Source: an uncultured Eubacteriales bacterium (GTDB taxonomy: Bacteria; Bacillota; Clostridia; Christensenellales; Christensenellaceae). Taken from it: a stretch of 30,753 bases of DNA. Positions 25,365 to 30,753 of this stretch are shown here, in pieces. Where the stretch lies: positions 1-30,753 of the forward strand of contig CAJJPW010000003.1 of NCBI GenBank assembly GCA_905193725.1, written 5' to 3'. The notes below the pieces were generated by a model. It made no database searches. It was given only the letters and a program-made list of their open reading frames with translations, and had not been told where the DNA came from. Position numbers and translations under genes: made by a program. Numbering within the stretch: the stretch's first letter is position 1; each line of letters opens with the position of its first letter.

Positions 25365-26855
25365 ATGGCGAGAAAATTAGGCAAGGGCAGGCCCTATGAT
25401 AAGGACTTGTTCAAAAATATAGATAGACAGTCCAGGCAGCACAAACACGATGCTGGCTCTAGGACGGATAGAACGCGCTATGGGCAGTGGGATAACCAAA
25501 TACAGCCTAGCTATCAAGTGAAAACGAGAAAGTTTGACACCTCCAATGAGGACGATTTATCTTTCCTATATGAAAATCGGCCCATGCGGCGCACGCTTCC
25601 CCAAGAAGAACCAGAGCCCAAAGAATGGGAGCTAGATCTTTCTGTGGAAAAAAGCCCTACGAGAACATTGGATGAGGGCTGGCAGATAGAGGATAAAGAT
25701 GAAATAGAAGAGGCTGATAAGCCACGGCATACGGCTAGAAGAGTTGACGTGGAGCCAGAGCTGGATTTCTCTATGGCCAACCAGAGGCCGCCCAAACGAG
25801 CGGAGCAAATGCAAGAAAGGATGAGTGCAGCCAGCCAGGAGGAGCATGAACTGCAGTGGCAGCCGCCTAAAAGACAGCCGGCAAGAAGAGTGTTGACCCG
25901 AGTAGAGCCATACGAGGACGATGGGTTAGATACTGTGCATCGCCGACCAGCAGCGGCCAATGGAGTGAGAAAGAGCGAGCGCGTCCCTGTACAGAGAACA
26001 GGAATGGAAGCGCACCGATATCCTACAGAGAATAGAAAGAGGGCCTCCAGAGAGATGGGAGGGCTGAATACCCACAGTGAGGGGCGGGTGAGAGCGCCCA
26101 GGCAGGGAGTTGCCCCAGGACATCCGCGGCAGATCGGCAGCGTACAAGGGACAAAAAAGAAAGGAGCGAAACTGACCTTTCGCCATGAGCTGAAGTATTA
26201 TATCAACTACCGAGACTACTATACGCTCAGGGCTTGTCTCAAAGGCCTACTCAAAAGTGACGCTAACAGCGACGACCAAGGCTCGTACCACATTAGAAGC
26301 CTGTATTTTGACGACAGAAACGAGACGGCACTCTCAGAGAAATTACAGGGAGTGAATTTTAGAAAAAAATATCGCATACGGATCTACAATCTGAGCGATC
26401 ATAAGATCAGCTTTGAAAAGAAGATCAAAAAGGGGCAGTTTATTGCCAAACAGTCCTTTCCCCTCACGAGAGAGGAGTATGATCGGATTTTAGCAGGAGA
26501 TTATGATTTCCTACTAGATAGAAAAGAACCACTGGCCCGTGAGGTATATACCGAGATGCGGGTAAAAGGGCTTAAGCCCAAAGTAATTGTGGACTATATC
26601 CGGGAAGCCTACGTGTATCCCGTAGGAAATGTCCGCATCACCTTTGATAAGGACCTCTGCAGCGGGGTGATGACAGAGGGAAATATGTTCGGTGATCACG
26701 TGCCCATGATGCCCATGCTGGATACAGGGCTTATGGTGCTGGAGATTAAATTTAATAACATTTTACCGGATTTTATCAAAGGGGTGCTCAACTCGCTCAA
26801 CTCGCCGGCGAGATCGGCGATATCAAAATATGTTATCTGCAGAAAATACGATTAA
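25365..26855 (+). CDS. VTC-domain (polyphosphate polymerase-type) protein with long disordered N terminus
   Basis: A 496-residue protein. Residues 1-265 are low-complexity, rich in Arg, Glu, Pro and Gln, with no predicted helix bundle or signal peptide. Residues 269-495 form a VTC domain of the CYTH-like tunnel fold that makes polyphosphate from ATP in yeast Vtc4. The basic tunnel residues are kept: RHELKYYI (273-280), YFDD (314-317), KYRIRIY (335-341), FEKKIK (350-355), VDYIREAY (409-416), RITFD (424-428), the metal-ligand Glu in LEIKF (459-463) and SAISKY (484-489). It is therefore probably catalytic. AGGGAG lies eight bases before the ATG. The gaps are 67 bases after cotH and 46 bases before the DUF4956 membrane gene. 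The polymer product is inferred from the family, not shown. Confidence 0.88.
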   Translation: MARKLGKGRPYDKDLFKNIDRQSRQHKHDAGSRTDRTRYGQWDNQIQPSYQVKTRKFDTSNEDDLSFLYENRPMRRTLPQEEPEPKEWELDLSVEKSPTRTLDEGWQIEDKDEIEEADKPRHTARRVDVEPELDFSMANQRPPKRAEQMQERMSAASQEEHELQWQPPKRQPARRVLTRVEPYEDDGLDTVHRRPAAANGVRKSERVPVQRTGMEAHRYPTENRKRASREMGGLNTHSEGRVRAPRQGVAPGHPRQIGSVQGTKKKGAKLTFRHELKYYINYRDYYTLRACLKGLLKSDANSDDQGSYHIRSLYFDDRNETALSEKLQGVNFRKKYRIRIYNLSDHKISFEKKIKKGQFIAKQSFPLTREEYDRILAGDYDFLLDRKEPLAREVYTEMRVKGLKPKVIVDYIREAYVYPVGNVRITFDKDLCSGVMTEGNMFGDHVPMMPMLDTGLMVLEIKFNNILPDFIKGVLNSLNSPARSAISKYVICRKYD

Positions 26856-26901
26856 CTGCATTGGGATATAAAGCTTGTGTTGAAAAATTAGGGAGGTCAT
26901 T

Positions 26902-27576
26902 ATGGGAACTGATACGACTACAAATAGCATACTAGATAGCTTTAAGCTCACAGGGGATATTGATATTACCCGGGTGATTATAACGCTAGCGCTATCCTTT
27001 CTCATCGGTATTTTTGTCTATCTCATATATAAGCGCACGTTTACCGGAGTACTTTTTGTCAAGGGATTTGGCACATCCCTCATCATGTTATGCATGGTGA
27101 CATCTACCATTATACTGACGATAACCACCAACCTGATGCTTTCTCTAGGTATGGTAGGTGCGCTATCTATCGTGCGTTTCAGAACAGCGGTAAAGGATCC
27201 AATGGATACCATCTACATGTTCTGGGCCATTGCAGCGGGCATCACGATTGGCGCTCAGCTGTATACTGTTGCCATCTTAACCAGCTTAGGTATTGGCGTA
27301 TTGATGCTCATTGTCTCCATGTTCAAGATGAAAAAGACAATGCCTTATTTATTGGTAGTTCGTTTTGAGGATTATGCAAAACGGGAAGTGCAAATGTTAC
27401 TCAAACAGCTACCTCAGGGAAGACTCAAGGCAAAGACAGTATCTGGAGATATCATTGAGTTGACCATTGAGATGAATATCAAGGAATCTGAGGCAAATGT
27501 AGTGGATAGATTTGTGGGCATTGAAGGAGTGCTGGATGCTTCGCTCATCAGTTACTCTGGAGATGTGGTAAGCTAA
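26902..27576 (+). CDS. DUF4956 integral membrane protein
   Basis: A 224-residue protein with three to four predicted membrane helices (about 22-43, 57-79 and one or two in 104-140) and a soluble C-terminal domain (about 148-224) of mixed strands and helices. The conserved DUF4956 core is LGMVGALSIVRFRTAVKDPMD (about 82-102), an Arg-rich loop between helices. The family function is unknown. It commonly neighbours VTC-domain and CotH genes, as here, so it is probably their membrane partner. By analogy with the Vtc1 membrane subunit of yeast it might form a polymer channel, which is inference. GGGAGG lies before the ATG. A terminator follows eleven bases after the stop. Confidence 0.88.
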   Translation: MGTDTTTNSILDSFKLTGDIDITRVIITLALSFLIGIFVYLIYKRTFTGVLFVKGFGTSLIMLCMVTSTIILTITTNLMLSLGMVGALSIVRFRTAVKDPMDTIYMFWAIAAGITIGAQLYTVAILTSLGIGVLMLIVSMFKMKKTMPYLLVVRFEDYAKREVQMLLKQLPQGRLKAKTVSGDIIELTIEMNIKESEANVVDRFVGIEGVLDASLISYSGDVVS

Positions 27577-27587
27577 TGAATCATCTG

Positions 27588-27615
27588 ATGGGCAGCAGAG
27601 AGCTGCCCATTTTTT
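27588..27615 (+). terminator. Intrinsic terminator after DUF4956 gene
   Basis: ATGGGCAGC (27588-27596) pairs perfectly with GCTGCCCAT (27602-27610) around a five-base loop, followed by a T-run to 27615. It lies only 25 bases before the MBL gene start. Confidence 0.93.
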
Positions 27616-27640
27616 GACTATTCAAAAAGAGGTGTCTAGT

Positions 27641-28384
27641 GTGGAACGACAACGAGCATTGGTATATTATTTGGATCACAGCGGCTTTGCCGTAAAAATC
27701 AATCAAAACATGCTGATCTTCGACTATATTGGCCGGCATGCAAAGCCACAGGCTGGGTTAGCGGATGGCATTTTGGAAAGGCAGATATGGCAAGGGGTGC
27801 AAAACACCTATGTGTTTGCCAGCCACAACCATGGGGACCACTTTCAACCAGGTATCTTTCAGCTGAAAGATTACGCAGATAACACAGTGTTTATCTTGGA
27901 TAGAGATATCCCGACAAAAAAAGGTTTGGACTGTATTTCGGTGTGCAAGGGAGATGTGGTGCAAAGGGATAATATGGTTGTCACAGTATGTGGCTCTACG
28001 GACATTGGAAGCAGTTTTTTTGTGGATATAGGCGGCTGGAAGCTCTTCCACGCGGGGGATTTAAATTGTTGGCATTGGCAGGGAGAGGCGGATGAACGCT
28101 ATATGCAAGAAGCTAGGATGGACTTTGCTAGAGAGCTTGCCTATGTAAAGCAACAGCAAAAAGGAACGTTGGATATCGGCTTTTTCCCAGTAGATGACCG
28201 GATGGAAGGCGTCTATTATGAGGGGGCAGACGCGTTTATTCGCCAACTTCAGCCACGGCACTTTTTTGCCATGCATTTTTGGGGGAGATATCAGGTGCAG
28301 AAGAAGTTAGAGGCTCAGAAATATCCTGACACGCAAATTCATACAATAGACAAAAAAGGAGAGAAATTTGTCATAGAAAAATAG
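27641..28384 (+). CDS. MBL-fold metallo-hydrolase
   Basis: A 247-residue cytoplasmic protein of the metallo-beta-lactamase superfamily. The zinc motif HNHGDH is at 62-67, with a further ligand in HAGDLN (D140) and a late His in MHFWGRY (H212), so a two-metal site is complete. The overall form resembles UlaG-like or RNase Z-like single-domain hydrolases, and the substrate cannot be told. I choose GTG at 27641, with GAGGTG six bases upstream. The longer frame from TTG at 27614 starts inside the terminator T-run and is rejected. With the terminator so close and no promoter in between, it is probably expressed by read-through of the cotH operon or from a promoter inside the DUF4956 gene. Confidence 0.85.
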   Translation: MERQRALVYYLDHSGFAVKINQNMLIFDYIGRHAKPQAGLADGILERQIWQGVQNTYVFASHNHGDHFQPGIFQLKDYADNTVFILDRDIPTKKGLDCISVCKGDVVQRDNMVVTVCGSTDIGSSFFVDIGGWKLFHAGDLNCWHWQGEADERYMQEARMDFARELAYVKQQQKGTLDIGFFPVDDRMEGVYYEGADAFIRQLQPRHFFAMHFWGRYQVQKKLEAQKYPDTQIHTIDKKGEKFVIEK

Positions 28385-28428
28385 ACTGGTCTTTCAGGAA
28401 CGGGATAGCTGAAGTAGTTTACAAAATA

Positions 28429-28469
28429 TTTACATGGGGATATTTATTTTTGGCGCGAAACCATGTAAA
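28429..28469. repeat. 9-bp inverted repeat upstream of the membrane zinc-ribbon gene
   Basis: TTTACATGG (28429-28437) and CCATGTAAA (28461-28469) are perfect inverted arms separated by 23 bases, so the half-site centres are 32 bases apart, about three helical turns. AT-rich sequence just after it (TATTAT, 28471-28476) could be a -10 box. A regulator operator is possible. Confidence 0.45.
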
Positions 28470-28533
28470 ATATTATCATGTCTAACGATAGACGACATGG
28501 AAATGTTGAGAAAGATAGAGGCGAGGAGGCAAC

Positions 28534-28920
28534 ATGTTTCGCAGATTTATGGCGGGGAGGAATGGCCCGGACTACCTGAGTTTAGGAGTCATGATATTGG
28601 CGCTCATTATGAGCATCATCCCAGGGCTGGTATTTCGGATTATTTCACTGCTCCTGATGGGTTATGCGCTGTTTCGCATTTTTTCTAAAAATGTCTACAA
28701 GCGACAATCAGAAAATTACAAGTTTTATTCTTTTATCAAGTCGTTTGTAGACAAGTTTAAGATGTGGGGATATAAAATCAAAAACAGGATCACTCAGGGT
28801 AAGATTTATCGGTTTTATCAATGCCCAAATTGCAAACAAAAAGTTCGCGTACCCAAGGGAAAGGGGAAAATATCCATCACCTGCCCAAAATGTGGCACAA
28901 AATTTGTGAAAAAGACTTGA
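28534..28920 (+). CDS. Small membrane protein with C-terminal zinc ribbon
   Basis: A 128-residue protein. Two adjacent membrane helices (about 15-30 and 31-50) form a hairpin. A basic linker (51-92) follows, then a zinc ribbon with C97, C100, C117 and C120 (CPNC and CPKC). The N and C termini are most likely cytoplasmic. Proteins of this type are common in clostridia, but I know of no assigned function. A GAGGAGG site lies five bases before the ATG. It stands alone between the MBL gene and the DUF1858 gene. The promoter is not clear, but an inverted repeat and AT-rich DNA lie about 60-100 bases upstream. Confidence 0.8.
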   Translation: MFRRFMAGRNGPDYLSLGVMILALIMSIIPGLVFRIISLLLMGYALFRIFSKNVYKRQSENYKFYSFIKSFVDKFKMWGYKIKNRITQGKIYRFYQCPNCKQKVRVPKGKGKISITCPKCGTKFVKKT

Positions 28921-29015
28921 TAATTGGAAAAAAATGCTTTATAGTTAGTAACTATTACGAGCCGGTTATCTATAATAAAACAGGAAATATTATTGAAATG
29001 AGAGGATGAATACCA

Positions 29016-29222
29016 ATGGCTAAGATTACAAAAGATATGAGGATTATTGATGTTCTACACATGGACCAAGAGTGTGCCCCCATCTTTTTTGAATTTGGGA
29101 TGCACTGCATTGGCTGCCCTTCTGCTTCGGGAGAGGCACTAGAAGAGGCGTGCATGGTACATGGCATTGATGCAGATCAATTAGTCGCAAAGCTAAACGA
29201 ATACTTTGAAAACAAAAAATAA
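29016..29222 (+). CDS. DUF1858 domain protein with CxxC redox motif
   Basis: A 68-residue cytoplasmic protein consisting of one DUF1858 domain: ITKDMRIIDVLHM, then the CIGC motif at residues 31-34 followed by PSASGEALEEACMVHGID. The family occurs alone or fused to hybrid-cluster and iron-sulfur repair (RIC/ScdA) proteins and is thought to take part in thiol or iron-sulfur redox chemistry. GAGAGGA lies nine bases before the ATG. A TATAAT-like element is at 28971-28976, but no good -35 box accompanies it. The following rubredoxin and flavodiiron genes support an oxygen or nitric oxide defence setting. A GC-rich hairpin without a T-run (29250-29274) follows the gene. Confidence 0.85.
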   Translation: MAKITKDMRIIDVLHMDQECAPIFFEFGMHCIGCPSASGEALEEACMVHGIDADQLVAKLNEYFENKK

Positions 29223-29291
29223 AATCGCCATGTGAAGTGCGGCGAAAAGAGAGGCGGGAGAAAGCTCTGCCTCTGGCAAAAAAATGTTTAA

Positions 29292-29351
29292 AAATCCTCC
29301 TTTGGGTTATATCTAAGATATATTTAGTGAACCTTAAAGGAGGGTTTTTTT
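29292..29351 (+). promoter_or_regulatory. Hairpin and T-run that bury the rubredoxin ribosome binding site
   Basis: The left arm 29292-29308 pairs with 29330-29347, including CCTCCTTT with AAAGGAGG, and seven T follow (29345-29351). The right arm contains AAAGGAGG (29336-29343), the rubredoxin ribosome binding site. The loop itself contains a TATATC-TAA-GATATA palindrome (29308-29322). For transcripts from upstream this is a terminator and a translation block. For transcripts starting inside the loop the site would be free. Confidence 0.7.
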
Positions 29352-29352
29352 G

Positions 29353-29511
29353 ATGGACAAATATGTATGTGATATTTGTGGTTATGTGTACGACCCAGAG
29401 GTAGGCGACCCAGATAACGGGATTGCTCCTGGCACCAGCTTTGAAGATATTCCTGAAGATTGGCTTTGCCCACTATGTGGAGCTGGCAAGGACGTGTTCT
29501 CTCAGGAGTAA
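29353..29511 (+). CDS. Rubredoxin
   Basis: A 52-residue one-iron electron carrier, normal length for the family. The four iron ligands are C6 and C9 ([15 protein letters not shown]) and C39 and C42 (CPLCGA), with the typical [18 protein letters not shown] centre. It passes electrons from NAD(P)H-rubredoxin reductase to flavodiiron proteins and rubrerythrins in anaerobes. AAAGGAGG lies nine bases before the ATG. It is 30 bases upstream of fprA on the same strand, with no terminator between, so the two are co-transcribed. The hairpin at 29292-29347 covers its ribosome binding site. Confidence 0.97.
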   Translation: MDKYVCDICGYVYDPEVGDPDNGIAPGTSFEDIPEDWLCPLCGAGKDVFSQE

Positions 29512-29541
29512 TCGAGTAGAGAATAGCTGGAGGTTTTCGGA

Positions 29542-30726
29542 ATGCATGCAGAAAAGGTAAAAGATGGAATCTATTGGGTCGGGGCACTGAATCCGGACCT
29601 GAGAAGATTTGATGTCATTATGAAAACCCGATGGGGCACTTCGTACAATAGCTACTTGATAAAGGGGAGCGAAAAAGTCGCGCTAGTAGATGTGGTAAAG
29701 GAAAAATATGCAGAAGAGCATATTGCCCACATTAGCGAATTAGTAGATCCCGCTAAGATTGACTATATTATCAGCAATCACACAGAACCAGATCATTCCG
29801 GTTCATTGGCGAAGCTATTGGCGGTTGCCAGAAATGCTACGGTGGTATGCAGTAAAGTGGCCCATGGCTTTCTAAAGAACATCACCAACTTGGATTTTAC
29901 ATGCATGGAAGTGGGCGATGGAGATAAGCTGGATTTAGGTGGAAAAACGCTGGAGTTTTTAAGCGTCCCGTTTTTGCATTGGCCGGACTCCATCTTTACT
30001 TATGCCAGAGAGGATAAAATGTTATTCTCGGGGGATATGTTTGGATTCCATTTCGCGGCAGAAAAGGTTTTTGACGATTTAACCATGCTGGACGATGAAA
30101 TGGTGAAATCTCAAAAATACTACTTTGACGTGATTATGAGCCCGTTTAAATCCTATGTGCTAGAGGCAGTAGAAAAGCTCAAAAACCTATCCATTGAGAT
30201 CATTGGGCCGTCCCATGGACCGGTGCTGCGAGGCGACCCTCAAGGCGCGGTAGAGCGGTATTATGAATGGGCCAAAGACAGTTTAAGTGAAAACAACCCT
30301 AGAAAAGCATATGTGGGATATGTATCTTGCTATGGTTATACGAAAAAACTGGCAGAAAAGGTCTATGAGGGAATGATAAAAAATGGACTTAGTGCAGAAA
30401 TTGAGGACATTTCTCTCATCACTCCAGGAGAAGCTGCTCAAAAATTACAAGAGGCAGACGTGTTTGCCATTGGCACACCTACGGTCAATCGGGATGCATT
30501 AAAGCCCATTTGGGATGTAGCTAGTCTATTATGCTCTTATGTAATGAAGGGGAAGCGCTGCGGAGTATTTGGTTCATTTGGATGGAGCGGCGAGGGTGTT
30601 AAGTTTATAAAAGAGAGACTATCTAACCTAGGCGTTAAGGTGGAGGACACCTTGTCCGTCAAGTTTAATCCCACAGAAGATGATTTGCAAAGAGCCTATG
30701 AACTGGGAGAACTTTTGAGTAAATAG
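29542..30726 (+). CDS. fprA: Flavodiiron protein (O2/NO reductase, FprA type)
   Basis: A 394-residue cytoplasmic enzyme reducing O2 to water, and in some members NO to N2O, with electrons from rubredoxin. The N-terminal metallo-beta-lactamase-like diiron domain (1-250) has the HxExDH motif (H80, E82, D84, H85), H146 in FLHWPDS, D165 in FSGDMFG and H225 in GPSHGP, so all iron ligands are present. The C-terminal flavodoxin domain (about 255-394) binds FMN, with its phosphate loop at SCYGYTKK and a GTPTVNRDALKP loop. Length is that of class A enzymes with no extra C-terminal domain. GGAGG lies eight bases before the ATG. It is the second gene of the rubredoxin operon and ends 27 bases before the window end. 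Confidence 0.96.
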   Translation: MHAEKVKDGIYWVGALNPDLRRFDVIMKTRWGTSYNSYLIKGSEKVALVDVVKEKYAEEHIAHISELVDPAKIDYIISNHTEPDHSGSLAKLLAVARNATVVCSKVAHGFLKNITNLDFTCMEVGDGDKLDLGGKTLEFLSVPFLHWPDSIFTYAREDKMLFSGDMFGFHFAAEKVFDDLTMLDDEMVKSQKYYFDVIMSPFKSYVLEAVEKLKNLSIEIIGPSHGPVLRGDPQGAVERYYEWAKDSLSENNPRKAYVGYVSCYGYTKKLAEKVYEGMIKNGLSAEIEDISLITPGEAAQKLQEADVFAIGTPTVNRDALKPIWDVASLLCSYVMKGKRCGVFGSFGWSGEGVKFIKERLSNLGVKVEDTLSVKFNPTEDDLQRAYELGELLSK

Positions 30727-30753
30727 AAAAAATATTAAAAAGTAAATGCGAAT

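Noticed and set aside
29250..29274. AGAGGC/GCCTCT hairpin after the DUF1858 gene as a terminator
   Set aside because: Followed by A-rich, not T-rich, sequence on the plus strand; the better terminator-like hairpin is at 29292-29351.
29308..29322. TATATC-TAA-GATATA as a PerR or Fur box
   Set aside because: It does not fit the TTATAATNATTATAA or Fur consensus closely enough; kept only as a palindrome inside the hairpin loop.

Overview
The window looks like chromosomal DNA of an anaerobic, Gram-positive Clostridia-type (Firmicutes) bacterium. The evidence is the yybS-gdpP-rplI-dnaB gene order, AddAB rather than RecBCD, strong AAGGAGG-type ribosome binding sites, frequent GTG/TTG starts, and an anaerobe's oxygen defence set (reverse rubrerythrin, rubredoxin, flavodiiron protein). 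I cannot name the genus. I see no rRNA, tRNA, CRISPR array, prophage or insertion sequence.

Layout. 1-1.25 kb: the 3' end of adenine deaminase (ade), convergent with a small zinc-ribbon gene. 1.4-5.7 kb (+): trxB, then glmM-glmS (UDP-GlcNAc precursor synthesis). 5.8-6.4 kb (+): a reverse rubrerythrin with its own terminator. 6.4-6.8 kb: non-coding. 6.8-12.95 kb (-): xth, then a MazG-like gene, yybS, gdpP, rplI and dnaB. These last five probably form one unit read from a promoter near 12.97 kb, linking c-di-AMP hydrolysis, ribosomal protein L9 and the replicative helicase. 13.1-14.3 kb: a solitary sugar transferase (-) and a small HPr-like protein (+), read divergently from two near-perfect sigma-A promoters. 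14.3-14.5 kb: a gene-free stretch ending in a strong intrinsic terminator with no gene of its own. 14.57-21.96 kb (+): thpR-addB-addA. 21.96-22.25 kb: a cluster of DnaA boxes.

22.3-28.4 kb (+): the most interesting block, an operon encoding (1) a membrane-anchored extracellular CotH-type kinase with three lamin-tail domains and a chitobiase-like domain, (2) a VTC-type polyphosphate polymerase domain behind a 265-residue charged disordered extension, and (3) a DUF4956 membrane protein. After a terminator hairpin comes an MBL-fold hydrolase with no obvious promoter. I suggest the VTC and DUF4956 proteins form a bacterial counterpart of the eukaryotic VTC polyphosphate synthase/translocase, working with a surface CotH kinase. 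This is inference; only the domains and the operon layout are seen.

28.5-30.7 kb (+): a membrane zinc-ribbon protein, a DUF1858 redox-type protein, a 52-residue rubredoxin and the flavodiiron protein FprA. Rubredoxin and FprA together would reduce O2 (or NO/H2O2) to water. The rubredoxin ribosome binding site lies in the 3' arm of a strong hairpin followed by a T-run, which suggests post-transcriptional control or a shared terminator.

Where ribosome binding site spacing clearly favoured it, I moved starts from the longest open frame (gdpP, HPr-like, thpR, MBL, rubrerythrin, zinc ribbon, MazG-like). Functions come from motif recognition by eye, not database searches.
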